Notes: generated by a model from the letters alone, not told the origin. 64,000 bases of DNA from Quercus robur (GCF_932294415.1 NC_065537.1:496001-560000); one strand, 5' to 3'; counted from the first letter of the stretch, positions 48,641 through 62,500 are shown. A program made the numbers and translations.

Positions 48641-51600
48641 AATGCCTTAATTTGATTGATTGTGATTATTGTGTGGGTGTGTGATGAGTCCCATATAAAG
48701 CATATATTGGTATAAGAGCTGGCCCAATAACCTCATGTGGGCTCAGAAACACTACCCCACAAATTGGGTCCTAACAAAGACGTTAGGGATTTAAGTGAGG
48801 GAGATTATGATGCCTCAATTTGTTTGATTGTGGGCGTGTGATGAGTCCTACATCGAGCATATATTGGGTAAATATGGACTTTATTAATAAATACAAGGAG
48901 CCTCAAGTGTGATTAGTCCTTTTGAGATATAGTGTATATGTGGCAGATTTATATATAACTATATATGGAAACTTAAGTAGATTTATATACATGTTTCATT
49001 GTATGCAGATCAATGTACTTTTTTTGTTTCAATCAATGCATATCCTATTTTTTTCATTGCAGGCCTGAGTCACAAGATATCCAAGAAATCGTGGGTTGGA
49101 TATCGATCAACTTGAAATATGATCCATTCCCATATATTACCAAGGACCTAGTAGGGATATATTCTCGATTGGTAGAATTGGAGTCATGTTTAGCTCTAGG
49201 TTCAAAAGATGTCCTCTTTATAGGGATTTGGGGGATGGGAGGGATCGGTAAGACAACTCTTGCTAGAGTTGTTTATCATATGGTTTCTAAAGAATTTGAA
49301 GCTCGTGGTTTTATTGAGGATGTTAGGGAAAAGTTTGAAAAATATGGTTGTGTTAAACTACAAAAGAAAATTATTAAAAAGGTTTTGATGGATAAGAATT
49401 TGAAAATTGAAGAGGAGTGTGATGGAGTTCTCAAGATTAAGAATAGGTTATGTCATAAAAGAGTTCTTCTTGTTCTTGATGATGTACATGAAGTGAAACA
49501 ATTAAGAATGTTAGCAGGGGAGCGTAATTGGTTTGGTCCGGGTAGTAGAATTATCATAACAACAAGAGATGCACATGTGCTTAAAGCACGTCGAGTAAAT
49601 GAAATATATGAAGTTAAAGGATTGAATGATGAAGATGCTCTTCAACTTCTTTGCTTGAAAGCTTTGGAAAAAGAGCATGACCTTGATGATTGTATAGAGT
49701 TGTCTAACCATTTTTTGAATTATGCTAGTGGCCTTCCTTTAGCACTTGAGGTTTTGGGTTCCTTTTTGTGTGGAAAAAGTACTGTTGAATGGAAAAATGC
49801 ATTAGAGAGACTCCAAAAATTTCCTAACGAATCAATTCTCCAAGTACTTGAAATAAGTTTTAATGGACTCCAAAAATCACAGAAGGAAATATTCTTGCAT
49901 ATTGCATGCTTTTTTAATAATCAGAGGAAAGATTATGTATTAGAAATACTAGATATTCTAGGCCTTTACCCTATTATTGGATTGAAGGAACTCACTGATA
50001 AGTCTCTCTTGAAAATGATGGATAATGATGTAGTGTGGATGCATGATTTACTTGAAGAAATGGGCAAGAACATAGTTTGTCAAGAGTGCCTTGATTATCC
50101 TGGGAAGCGTAGTAGACTATGGGATTATGAGGACATTAACGAAGTGTTAAAAAAAAATAAGGTAAGAAGTTATTTAGAAAATTTGAGCTCATTCCCTATC
50201 TTCATGTTTAACAAATTTGGAAGTTGAATAGTTATGCTAATAATTATTTTTGCAATTTACCAATTCCTTCTTGATTATTAGGGGACAGAAGCACTTAAAG
50301 CCATGGATATTGCGAGTACTTGTAATGAACAACAAGATGGATGTTGGAACCCTGAGGCCTTTTTGAAGATGGATAATCTTAAATTTCTTAGAATTTATGG
50401 CACTCTCTATGTCCACACACCTTCCTAATGATTTAAGAATTCTTGATTGGATTTCATATCCTTCAAATTCTTTGCCATCAAGTTTCCAGCTAGATAAGCT
50501 TGTTCAACTTTGTTTGCAACAAAGCAAAATTCAACAACTTTGGATAGGAATAAAGGTACGTGTGTTATTAAGTATCCTCTTAAAACTTTTCTTTAAAATT
50601 ACAATAAATGTACACCAAGAAGCTAATTATTGTAACAATATTTTTTCTTCTAACAGAATTTTGACCAGTTGAAGTTCATTGACTTGACCGACTCCCTGGA
50701 CTTGTTTATAACTCCAGACTTCACTGGAGTCCCAAATCTTGAGAAATTATTTCTTGAAAGGTGTACAAATTTACGCGAGTTTCACCCATCTATTGGAATT
50801 CTTAGAAAACTTATTTATCTTAATTTACAAGATTGTGAAAGACTAATTCGTCTTCCAAGCAAGTTTGGAATGGAGTCTCTTGTGACTCTTGAAATTTCTA
50901 ATTGCCCAAAACTCAAGACAATTCCCAAATTTGTGGCAAACCCGAAATTCTTACAGGAGCTTTCTCTAGATCGCACTGCTATTGTGGATCTAATTAAAAA
51001 CTTGCCAGAGAACCTATGGATAATCAAAGGCCTAGAGATACTTGATTTGAGCAAAGCAGATATAGAGGAGCTGCCTTCATCAATTGAACGTTTGACTGAA
51101 CTTACTTCATTAACTCTAAGATATTGCGAGAATCTTGTGAGCCTTCCTAACACCATTTGTAATTTGAAGTTGCTTAAGTCTCTTGATCTTTTTGGATGCT
51201 TAAAATTTCGTAACTTGCCCAAGAACATAGGAAATGTAAAAGGTTTGGAGTTGCTTAATTTGTGTTGGACAGCCATAAGAGATGTTCCTTCTTCCATTGC
51301 CCTCCTTAAAAATCTCAAACATCTATATATCTGTAGATGGAAATCATCTGAATCTTATTCCCTGCCAAGAAGTCTTGAGTTGCTAGGCTTAGTATTTCCT
51401 TCATTAATTTCAGCAAGTCATGTGGATCCCACAATACTGGGGAGTCGGATGAGCTCAAAACGTGATTCCCAGCAACCTCTTCAATTATTATTGCCTTCCT
51501 TATCAGGTCTTCAATCTTTAACATATTTGCATCTTAGTGACTGCTCTCTTTTGTCAATCCCCAATGACATTGGCTGCTTGCTCTCTTTAGAACACTTAAA

Positions 51601-52859
51601 TCTAAGTGGAAATGATTTTGTTTCCCTTCCTAAAAGCATGTGTCAACTCTCTAATCTTCGAAGACTCCATTTGGAGGGTTGCAAGATGCTTTGGTCATTG
51701 GAAAATGTTCCATCAACTATTGATTCAGTAATTGCAAACAATTGTACCTCATTGAAGAGATTGCCAGAATTGCAATTTTATACTTTTAGGTCAGATCACT
51801 CCCGTTTGAATTTCCAGTGTGTTAACTGCTTTAGATTGGCTATGAATATTGCAAGTAGCAATAGCATGCTTGAGGTATCTCTCCCTCTCTAAGTTCTAAA
51901 CATTATTTTCCTCAAAAAAAAAAAGAAAATTTAAACATTAATTATGCTTTGTATATTTCAGGGGCAAAGTGGTAAACTACCAGACATCTTTGACATTATT
52001 ATTCCTGAATTTTACTTTCCTAAAGCTTGGCTTCTAGAAAGGTTTGAACGTGAATCCGTAAGTCATGAATGGAAGGTAGAAGTGCCTTATGGGCGTGATG
52101 GACGGATGGGAATTGAGTTGTGCGTTTGGTTTTCAGTTGCAGAGGCTTCTGAAGATTTTCTACTTACATGTTGGATTAAAGTCAATGGATTTGAATGTGC
52201 ATCACCAATACGCTCTTCTTGTAGGGCAAACTATGGTAGAGTTAGTTCACATCACTTTTGGTGGCTCCATTTGTCTCCTCGCTATTTCAACTCCCAATGG
52301 GAAGAAAATTTTCGTCAAATTGATGGGAATGGATCCGATAAAATTGAGATTAGAATAAGTAATTCAAATAACTTGGAGGTAGAGAAAATCGGGATTCATT
52401 ATGATATTATTAATGATTCAGACTCCAAAGGTACCCAAACTAAGCGAAGCCATGATGAGGATGATGGGGTTTGGCCTTTTGGAGAAGGCAATTCAATTGA
52501 CGAACTAAGCAAATTTTTGACTTCTTCGCTTGTAAGTCATCATCGTTCTTCTTTCTATTAGAATTTACAAGTCTTGATGTTCTCTTTATTTTGGGGAGGG
52601 AATCTAATGAAATGAAAGTGTGGGTTTTGAATTATTTTAGCATGATAATAAATTTAATTTGTCCTAGGTATATAATAGAGATTATTTCTTTTTGTATTTC
52701 CCTTACTCGCATTTTAAAAAATAAAATAAAATCATTGTATTGTGCTAGTTGTACCTTAGCATGACCTTTTGGCTTTCATATAGCCAAATATTTTCTCTTT
52801 ATTTTTTTTTTAATCAGGTTGAACTCAAATTTTCCTGTTGTCTTGTTTGTGCACTTTAA
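48100..52859 (+). pseudogene. TIR-NBS-LRR gene TNL-B with exon-3 frameshift
   Basis: Same six-exon layout as TNL-A: 48100-48584, 49063-50161, 50282-50555, 50657-51874, 51962-52531 and 52818-52859, all borders intact. [16 protein letters not shown] and SHWCLDEL, P-loop [36 protein letters not shown] and [10 protein letters not shown] are all present. Exon 3 reads gtccacacac where A reads gtccccacac, a 2-base loss. The frame therefore reaches TAA at 50426-50428, giving about 576 residues: TIR, NB-ARC and the start of the LRR. Exons 4-6 remain open in the original frame, so the break is probably recent. It could still make a TIR-NBS protein, a type known to act in plant immunity. An in-frame ATG also exists at 48091. 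Confidence 0.85.
48640..48940 (+). mobile_element. TRIM-like relic in TNL-B intron 1
   Basis: Counterpart of 19292-19580, with the same direct GGGTGTGTGAT and GGGCGTGTGAT segments and purine tract. It is a shared, pre-duplication insertion. Confidence 0.45.
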
Positions 52860-52862
52860 TAT

Positions 52863-53080
52863 AATGGAAGGAGGAGATCACACGTCCAAGAAGTGACACC
52901 TCATCGGAAGATATTTATCAATTGACATTGGAGGAATATGAGACCTCATCGGTAGATCTACGACCTGAATGGTTGTGGGAGCAGTACGAGGAATTGGGTC
53001 TGAATGATATTGATACCTCATCGGCTGATGGCGCATATCACTCAACTGATAAAACAATGCAAGGAAAAACAGAAGTATAA
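52863..53080 (+). CDS. Possible true last exon of TNL-B
   Basis: Past the short exon 6, the frame beginning TGG AAG GAG GAG ATC at about 52865 stays open for about 70 codons. It is acidic, with three spaced TSS motifs (DTSSEDIYQLTLEEYETSS and DIDTSSADGAY) and ends TAA at about 53080. Copy A has atatag before the same TGG, a usable acceptor, whereas B has atataa. So B may have lost the acceptor, or the exon starts elsewhere. Acidic tails after C-JID occur in some TNLs. Confidence 0.4.
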
Positions 53081-54915
53081 ATTTCTCTGCTTTCATGGTT
53101 TACTTTTATTTATTTATTTATTTATTTATTTTTAATTTTTTTCCTTTTTAACGGAAAAGGTAAAGATTATCTTTGAGTTTGATTTTAAACAGACTTTTCT
53201 ACTCAATTAATATCTGTTCGTTTTGATTTCCTCACAAAGATCATCGCCATCAAATTGATTTCACCAAGTTGTTATTATTTGACGAATTGTTTATATATCT
53301 GAAGGATTTGATAGATGCGGGTTTGATGAGAGGTTAGGGCTTCTTGATCTGAAACCATCCCTCGTTCCTTATGCTCTACTATTTCTTTTTCTTTTTTCAA
53401 CCACTGCTTCGTCAATTAGGGTTTCCTCCATCATTGCCTAATTTTTTCACATTTTTGTTTCTGTTTATTGCTCATATACTCCAGATCAAAACATGTCTTT
53501 TTATTTCATTTTTTGAATTTGGTTATTTGATTGATTTACTATTTTTCAATTTTGCATGTATTGCATATTATTTTTGTTTTGAAATTGTGGATAAAGATTG
53601 TTTTGTTTTTACTTCATTTCAGTTTAATTTACTGGAAATGGCATTCATTTTATGCTCGTCATTTGTTGAACTGGTAGTAATGGTTAATTTGGGAGCGTGG
53701 TTATTGATTTAGCTTTCATATTCTAGACCTATGAAATTTTTTCGTAAAGTGCTTGGTTTCCAGTGCCCAATTCAGCTCTTTTAAAGTGTTTTGCTAGCTA
53801 TTTTTCTCTCTAATGGATTGGTCTTATGCTGGAATTTGTTTGTTACAAGTTGATTTAAAAAAATTACTCGTGTGAGTTGTATCTAGTGGTGCAGATGTTT
53901 TTGCTTATGTGGGTTTTTGTAAATATCAATCAGTTTGAGTTGTATAGATATGAAAACTAGGGAACGACATTGGGAGAGTTAGATACATTAAAATATAGGA
54001 CTGTTTTACTTGATTAGATATAAAATTATATTATATATTAGGTATATATGCTCATATATTTATTTGGTTTTGGCAATTGGCATTAAGAGTGCAGGATCAT
54101 TGTCACCTGGTCTGTACGTTTAAAAAAAAAAAAACTAAATCAGCATTTCTCTGATTTGAATTTTGAACATATTCTAATTCGTATTAATTGATCATTCTAT
54201 TGATAGGTGTGAAGAGCTTGAAGAGGGGCTGAAGAAGATTGTATATTGTTATACTTATGAAGCCGAGCCGAACTAAAAGTGAGTGATGCTGACAACTTTT
54301 CCTAACAGAAAGCCAACATATCATACGTACATATTATTAATATGAAAAATAGTAGACTATTTATGCAACTTTTATGGAAATGTAAAACCACAACTTTTTT
54401 TTCTTTTTTCACAACTTACAGTTCGTAGTAAAATCAAAAGTATTTATACAAACTTTGCAACAAACGTAAAGTTTTGAGTTGTGAACAATGAAAATATAGA
54501 CTTACAATTTTTTTTTTTTATAGCTTACAATTTTTTACGTGATTAATTATGACAAAAATTTATACAAAATTGCAGTCCTAGTACGGTTCAATTAATATTA
54601 TCACAATTCTGTCAAAGGGTAAGTGTGAAAAAGCTAAACCAAAGAAACGGTTAGTGCTGTGCTAAAAATTGTCACATACTTTTGAATTATTAAAAGTCCT
54701 ATCATTGCAGATTTTTGGAATTGATACATTTCAGATTATATGATGCCGTCATTGATAATGTGTCTTGAATCCTATATACATGTAATTTTCTCTAGTTATT
54801 GTTTCTTGTTCTCTCTCTCCTATAATATATGTGCTTGTAAGTTAAACTATCAAGTATCAGGCTTGGAAAGAAATATAAGCTATATCTAACAGTAAATTTT
54901 AAGCGTAAAAGTTCA
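53081..54915. other. Non-coding stretch right of TNL-B
   Basis: T-rich, intron-like. A short coding-like piece CEELEEGLKKIVYCYTYEAE follows an AG at about 54207 and ends in TAA near 54276. Its gene is unknown and it may be an orphan exon. The long T-rich frame at 53371-53712 is not convincing. Confidence 0.4.
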
Positions 54916-55470
54916 TCTATATATTACTAAAAACTGAAACGTAGCATTTAATTTTGCTACGCTCACATTGAGCCATATCAGCAGCCATGTCATCATTTTT
55001 TGTTTCTAATCTTTGTTATATATATATTTTTAAACATTTTCTCATTTAAGGTGACTTAAAAACTCTATTATTTACCACCGCACTCCCTTGGTGCGATGGT
55101 CACTCCACAAGTATAAGTGCTTGTGGAGTGTGGGGGGGCAAGAGCCAGGGTTCAAGTCTCCAGGAGGAAACTTCACACACATATACACTTAAATTAGGTT
55201 AGAGTAGAATTCTATCTTGTATAAAAAAAAAAAAAAAAACTCCATTATTTAAAAATTAAAATATCTTTTAACCATTATTTTTATTATTAATTTTCCAAAA
55301 CTCTCTCTCCCTTTTACCTCTTCATCTCCCCACTATTTTCTACCTTAATATCATTTTTTCTCTACCTTTTTGTCTTCCTTTATTTTGACTCTTCTTATTC
55401 TCAATATCTTACTATAAATTTGACATTTTCCTTTTCATTCTATGCATAGTTTTCTCATACAAAAATGTTA

Positions 55471-55508
<38 letters not shown>

Positions 55509-56200
55509 TTTATTTTCATTTTTTGTTTGATTTTTTTATTTTTTATTTTCATTGCATCAATTCTTTAGGTTGATGAATTTTTATGTTAATTAGAATTCTA
55601 CTTTGGGTTGATGCAATTTATTTTTGTGTTTTAAGTTATTATCTTTTATATTCTTTTTTATTAAATATTATCCTACTACATTATGCATATAGTATATAAT
55701 AATATAATGTTATTATATTACATAGAATGACTTGGATAATTTGATGTTTATTGCTATATAGTTTATTTTTACTCTTTTTCCTCTCTTATTATTTTATTCA
55801 ACATTTATCTATATCTATATCTATATATCACTAAAAGCTAAAGCGTAGCATTTAATTTTGCTACGCTTACATTGAGCCACATCAGCAGTCATGTCATCAT
55901 TTTTTGTTTCTAATTTTTGTTATATATATATTTTTAAACATTTTCTCATTTAAGGTGAATTAAAAACTCCATTATTTAAAAATTAAAATATCTTTTAACC
56001 ATTATTTTTATTATTAATTTTCCAAAACTCTCCCTCTCTTTTACCTCTTCATCTCCCCGCTATTTTTTACCTTAATATCATTTTTTTCTCTACCTTTTTG
56101 TCTTCCTTTATTTTGACTCTTCTTATTCTCAATATCTTACTATAAATTCGACATTTTCCTTTTCATTCTATGCATAGTTTTCTCACACAAAAAGATTATT

Positions 56201-56231
<31 letters not shown>

Positions 56232-56528
56232 GTTTTTCATTTTTTGTTTGATTTTATTATTTTTTATCTTCATTGCATCAATTCTTTAGGTTGATGATTT
56301 TTTATGTTAATTAGAATTCTACTTTGGGTTGATGCAATTTATTTTTGTGTTTTAAGTTATTATCTTTTATATTCTTTTTTATTAAATATTATCCTACTGC
56401 ATTATGCATATAGTATATACTAATATAATGTTATTATATTACATAGAATGACTTGGATAATTTGATGTTTATTGCTATATAGTTTATTTTTACTCTTTTT
56501 CCTCTCTTATTATTTTATTCAACATTTA
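54916..56528 (+). repeat. Duplicated Helitron 5' end
   Basis: 54916 to about 55807 recurs as 55820 to about 56528, starting with the same TCTATATAT..ACTAAAA-CT..A-CGTAGCATTTAATTTTG sequence, both preceded by A. The first copy is longer only because a SINE sits in it. A (TC)n run occurs in both (about 55476-55502 and 56203-56226). Confidence 0.85.
55075..55237 (+). mobile_element. tRNA-derived SINE in Helitron 5' copy 1
   Basis: A 163-bp insert has an A-box-like TGGTGCGATGGTCACTCC, a B-box GGTTCAAGTCTCC and a terminal A tract. It is flanked by aactctattattta (55061-55074) and aactccattattta (55238-55251). The second 5' copy at about 55965 has the empty site aactccattattta. Confidence 0.9.
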
Positions 56529-57837
56529 AATTCAATCACATCTTCCATATTGTTAAATTATGCGGCACAAATTAAGAAAATGGCTAGACACAGACTTGCC
56601 TTCCTTTACCATATGTTGGGGGAATCAATATATTTGTGTGATAAATGATCATATAATTTATAATTTAAATAGCACCCTTTGAATGTGACTAGGCCCATAA
56701 ATTGAGCAATTTGTAGACTTATAAAGGCTATTGAGAATGAACTTTTTGAATTAAGTCTAAAAAAAATATGAACTACTATATATCATTTAGATAAAAACTT
56801 TTATCATAGATACATTAATATTTTTTTTTGCCACATATTTAAATCATGCAAACTTAATAATTTTATATTATGTGTTAGCATCATCTCTGCTTCTTCTTTT
56901 TCTTCTTCTCAAAAATATTATGTATCATCTTTAAAGGATGCTAACAATATCGATCTTATGGGAAAAGTTACATAAAATATTGAGAAAAAAATGTTTTATA
57001 TTACAATCTACTAAAAATATTTTACACATTCTTCTATTTTAATTTAGATTTTTTTTCCCAAAAAAAAAATTAATTTAGATATTTATAAGTAAACAATGAA
57101 ATAATAATTTATGAATAATAATAAAATATATCTATACATATTTATCTTGTGCGGTTGTAACTTTACATATACTTTTGCATTTATATATTTATCTACTTTA
57201 ATTTCGATGTTTATAACTTAATAATGAAATCTATAAACAAAGTAATTAAAACAATCATATTTCTAAAATTCAAAGTCACAATTTCTTTTTTCAAAAAAAT
57301 GTCTTTTACATTTCCTTGGAATTTTTTTTTTAAATTTTTTTCATAAAACCTTTGACATACCACTAACCTAACCACTTCATACATTAAAAAAATTTAAGGC
57401 TCAATATTACTTCCATTAATATATTATGGATATCTTAATTGATTGAGACCAAACTAGAGAAATGTCTTTCATATTTCATTGAAAATTCAGGAGGGAAAAA
57501 AAAAAAAAAAAAACCTTTGACATACCACTAACATAACTAGATCTATAACTATTTAAGGCATCCATGATATCGATTTCTTATTGATAACCATAAAATTTAC
57601 AACTTGCAAGGGAACATACAAAGTAATAAAGAATAAATGAAAGAAGAAAAAAATAAATGAAATCAAATGTCAATTAATAACTATTATTTGGAAAATAAAA
57701 AGGTGGTAAAGAGGAGTAAGAAATAAAATAGAGATGGCTATATAGAGGACATTAAAAACTTTATAGTGCAATAAAATCAACAATTAAATATAATAATACA
57801 AAATTTAAACTTAAATCTAATCAAACTCTAACTAGGG

Positions 57838-57873
<36 letters not shown>

Positions 57874-58130
57874 ATATCTTAATACACCATGACTTAAAAA
57901 AAATTATTGAATAGTTCTACCTTTTATTTAATGTCTATTTTATACAAATCATCAACCAATAAATATATGATAATGGTAAAAAATGTTATAGACAAGATTA
58001 TGAAAAATATGAAAAAACTATTTTTTTTATATATATATATATATAAAAAAAAACTCTTTATAAAGTTTAGGGACTAAAATAGTATTTTATCTAAAAACTT
58101 ATCACGTGCAACGCGCGGGTCTGCGACTAG

Positions 58131-58889
58131 TAAACAATAAAAATGGAAACTTTAACACTTTAGCACTTAAAGAAATGTAAAGGCGAAACAAGAAAAGTAA
58201 AGAAAGCGTGTAACATACGTGGAAAACTCTTGGAATGGGATGAAAAACCACGGTTGAGTGAATGATAGAATATCCTTCATTCCTTAAATCTTTCTATTAT
58301 ATAAAAGTTTAGGTTTTTTACATATGGTGATGTTCTTCCCAAAAAAAGCTTTTCTTTTTCTCACTTTCCTACCTAGACTTCTGTCTTTTCTCTTTATATT
58401 TCTTGCCCTAATTGTTCAGCAACAAGTTACTCTTATGGTACATGTGGCATAATCTTGATGAAATTGGGTTAAGAGAAAGTGCAAGTTCTGTCGAGACTTT
58501 GTGCAGCATGATGGTGGAATGTTATTGATAAATCGAGCTGTTACATTTTAGTCTTGATATTGGAATACATCTATACAAGACCGCATGGTGGACTGTTCCA
58601 ATTTCAGGTTGATAGTTCCATTGAAGTTAAATGAAAGCTATTCGTCTGAGGTAAAGAAAGATATATAAGTTCTCACACTGCAGGCTGTTTTAAACAAATT
58701 TCTTCAGTTTTCGTGCAATATTAAAGAAGTGTAATCTAACAGCCCATGGTTTAGTGGGGTATGCAAAGGAGAATGAGGCGACCTCATGTCTAGAGGACTG
58801 TCCTCTCTTTTGTCTTCCTTCCGTACAGAAAATTTAAGTTAATTAAAATCTGTCTCTTTAGTTTCTTTTCGTTTTACATATAATAATAA
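58131..58889. other. Spacer between the two Helitrons
   Basis: About 760 bp of unassigned sequence between the 3' ends of H1 and H2. No gene recognised; no RNA seen. Confidence 0.5.
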
Positions 58890-59457
58890 CTAGTCGCTAA
58901 CCCGTGCGATGCACGGGAAAGCTATTGATAACTTCCCTAATATGAAAAAAAAATCAATATCATGATGTAATTTATATACCAAACCAATAAAATCTATCAC
59001 TTGCATGATAATAAAATCTATCACATGCACTGAGAAATCGTGATAACCAAGAGCTTGAAATCATATTTAAAATATATATAACTGATATAAGTACTATCCA
59101 ATACAATTAATTACACAAATATAGTTTTCATACTCATTCAATCAAATATCTTTCATAAATTATATTAATCATTCTTGATGTCCAAGATGTATCTAAATTC
59201 TAACATTGCCAGTAAACAAAGATGCTAGACCTTAATGGAATTGAAAAGGCAACATAATGCCGATTTACACCATTGCTAAAATCATCACTTTCCATTATTG
59301 CGAGAGAGAGAGAGAGAGGTGGCTGTTGTGTTGCATCTCTTAAGAAGAATTTACCCTTTACATTTTTTTTTGATGTAATCAACCCATAACAAAATAGATG
59401 TACCATGTTCAAAGCATGTACATTTGGGAGATTAAAAGTAAAGGAAAATGAACCCAT

Positions 59458-59535
59458 CTAAAGTTTTTTGCTCTTCCTCTTGATGTTGACTTTTCCAGCA
59501 TCATCTAGAATTAAATTTATATACTCCTCAAAATC
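59458..59535 (-). pseudogene. Captured SmE-like exon
   Basis: After a minus-strand acceptor cttacag, the exon reads DFEEYINLILDDAGKVNIKR then KSKKL and TAG. This matches the Sm2 region of small nuclear ribonucleoprotein E (family pattern GFDEYMNLVLDDAEEV), a core spliceosome ring protein. It stops about 20 residues short of the usual C-terminus. The exon upstream in the same sense (60791-60864, KAEALGIAEFPILG) is not recognisable as SmE. Confidence 0.65.
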
Positions 59536-62500
59536 CTGTAAGGCATAAAAATTAACATGTATTCACTTAAAATTGTGAAAGATGCTAAAAATTAGGTTGA
59601 TATCAGCCTTTTAACCAAAATTCAACATTTTAATGATGCACATCAATTAGCAATTTTGCCATTGTTAGTTGCCACATATATCTTTTTATTTGTGACAAAT
59701 ATGGTGCAATTTTGGCCATTAAATTTTAATCAAAAGTCATGATTAGAAATACTCATCATAAATGTGATTAAAAAACTGAAGCAGTAAATTACAACCCTCT
59801 GCATGGTTTTTTTTTTTTTTTTTTTTTTAAAGACTATCCTTAACATTTTATCTTCAAAACATTAAAACAGGGAATGCTGCAAAAATTTGGAATGATTTAC
59901 CTATATATAGCTTAACCATGCTTACTACTCCATATAATTCAAATCAAGACGTTTGATTTTCTCCCCTCATCACTCAAATAGATTATCAACTAAAATTTTA
60001 AGAATAGCATTACATGCAAAACCCAAAAAAGCCCAACATTGAAAAGGACAATATCAATAATTAAAAGTCTCTAAAAATCATTACCACCATCATGCAATAT
60101 CAAATACAGCCACTTTTAATAAGCACTGAAGCAACTTTTATTTTGTTTTCTTTAGGATAATCTCTTATGGGGTTTCTACGATTTTGATTAGCTTTATTGT
60201 TTTAGACTTGAATTTTCCTTCAATTCTTTATTTCTTATTGTTACCTAGCATTGGATGGATTACTCATTTATTGCTTAAAAGCAGTTTTTGATTTCTACTT
60301 CATATTTCTTACATAAACAGAAGTTACAGGACATTCCCATGGAAGTTATTGATTGAAGTGTAATGTGTGTGTGTGTATTCTGCCAATACACAAAGAAATG
60401 GAAGGCAACAACACAAATCACTTCACTACCATTTCATTAATATTGAAGTTTCAAGGAAATCATCACAGTAACAAATCAGCGTGAACTGGACAGACCAATT
60501 TCATTACTGATTCATGTGCCTGTTAAAGTCTATTTATTAACCATGGTGGACCATACATCCCATTCACCTCAAGATTTTTAATGAGATTCCACCCATCTAC
60601 GGTAGGTTATTCTAGGAGTCTTCCAATATATATTTAAAAGACAGTTTTATTTATGATCACAATTAAGCTCTTTATGATACATGATGCACAAATTATTCTA
60701 GATAGTGACAATAATAAGTTCTTAATTATTTTGTTCACAATAAAATAATACAAACATGTGTAATATGTTTACCTTGATGAAAAGATTGTACCTTTGACCC
60801 CAACTTGGATATTCCTGATGCAGCCTAGTATTGGGAATTCAGCAATTCCCAAGGCCTCAGCCTTCTGTAAGCCAAGAAAACATGATGTGAAATTAGATGT
60901 AATGTAGATATGGTCATATACACCTTAACCTCAACACTATATAAAATTGTAACAAAAGAAACAAATAAATGATTTAAAAAATAAAAATAAAGAGAACAAA
61001 GCAATACAAAGTTAGGACTAATATAACCAAAGAGAAGAGTATGAAATTTTGCATCAATGATGAGAAAGTTAAATATTTCAATTGCATCAATAAGATAAGG
61101 AAAATCAAGAGAGCCCCATTCAAACTATATATATGCTAGTGTTAGTACAGCCTCACATGTGGAGCCTTTTCACTCATATATAGAGAATAACTTTAACATT
61201 GATAGTGAAAAGAAGTAGAGTCACTGAAACATTTACCATTTGAAAGAAATAGATATCAGCAAACAAAGAATAGATGAAAAAAATATCTTCAGAAACTAAG
61301 TAGGATTAAGAAATGAAAATTATTACTAAATTGCTCCAGACATACAAAGTTCTTAAACAATTCAAGCCATATAGGTCCCAAGTTCAAGTGAAACAATTAT
61401 TTTTGGCATTTCTGGGAAGTAACAATGGGGAAAGAAATACCCTTTCTTTATCTCAGATTTAGGCTTCTTATAAACTTCCTTTTCCTCTTTTTCTAACAAA
61501 GACAGCACCACCTTAACAAAAACAGTTCCCATGAATCAAAATTCCTAAGCAAATCTAAATATCCCCATAAGCAGAGCACTCAACAATAGGAGTGTAGGAC
61601 TGCTATATTAATAGGAAATATTTTCCTCAAAGTGAAAGCTTATCTAAAAAAATTCAGTGAACCCTTCACATTGAAGTTAAGATTCAAAATAACTTTCAGT
61701 AAGGATGGAAAGTTTTCTATTAGATTTTTTTTCCTTGTACTTCCTAAGTGATGGAAAGTTTGGTTTAGGCATTTTTACAAATGCTTTGGGGAGCAAATAA
61801 CATAGTCACCAACCAAAATCTTCAACTTGTAGTACAACTTTAAACAAAATACAAATGTATAAATAGTTACTAAGTATTTAACATCTAACCATTGTAATTT
61901 ATCACACACACAATGAAGTATACAAAAAATTTCCAATACCAAGAGCAATATAAACAAAGAGAAAGTAAGAAAAACACAGAAAGGACACTCACAATGTGGT
62001 TCATGTGGGCGTGAGAGATGCAAAAGAAGTCTTGCTGTATCGCCTGCTAGGGACAATGACCAATATTGAAAGCCAAATTAGGAGTATGCAAACTTATGCA
62101 GGTTTTGTGGCATGCAATTGACAGATCCTTCACCAGTAACTTAGTTTTGGCTGACCAAAGCACCACAAATTTCCACATCTTCACTTCCTGCCCTTACAGA
62201 TGAAAAGTAGCTATTCGTAATTATGAGGTTGTATCACAGGAACAACATACTCTCCAATGATAAGTAAATGGTGTTATTCAATTTTCTCTCTAGAAAGACT
62301 TTAGGTTTGAATTCCTATAATCCATTTATTGTAGACCCCAAAAAAAGGAAAGAACGGTTTAGGCATCTAAGATTGGTTCAAACATTGCGTGAATGTGTGC
62401 CTAACATGAACAAAGGTCTTCTTCAATAACTAATAAAATAAAAGTAATAAACCCTCCCTAGAAAATGATTTAAGAAGATGATGCTAAAATCATTAAATCA

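Larger units (their letters stand above)
37687..52893. repeat. Segmental duplication, copy B
   Basis: Counterpart of 1-23520. Relative to A it has lost A's 301-6526 and 13265-18395, and it has gained elements at 38254, 41745, 42446, 43883 and 46346. Homology ends at about 52893, directly after the shared AAGAAGT that follows the TNL stop. Confidence 0.9.
54916..58130 (+). mobile_element. Non-autonomous Helitron H1
   Basis: The 5' end TCTATATATTACTAAAAACT follows an A (54915). The 3' end GGGTCTGCGACTAG (to 58130) is followed by T, fitting Helitron insertion between A and T and the CTRR terminus. The usual hairpin just before the end is degraded (cacgtgc-aac-gcgcggg). A second 5' end occurs at 55820. 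There is no Rep/helicase coding; the interior is AT-rich. Confidence 0.75.

Noticed and set aside
53371-53712. 113-codon hydrophobic frame
   Set aside because: T-rich intron-like DNA; Phe-rich with no domain or conserved context.
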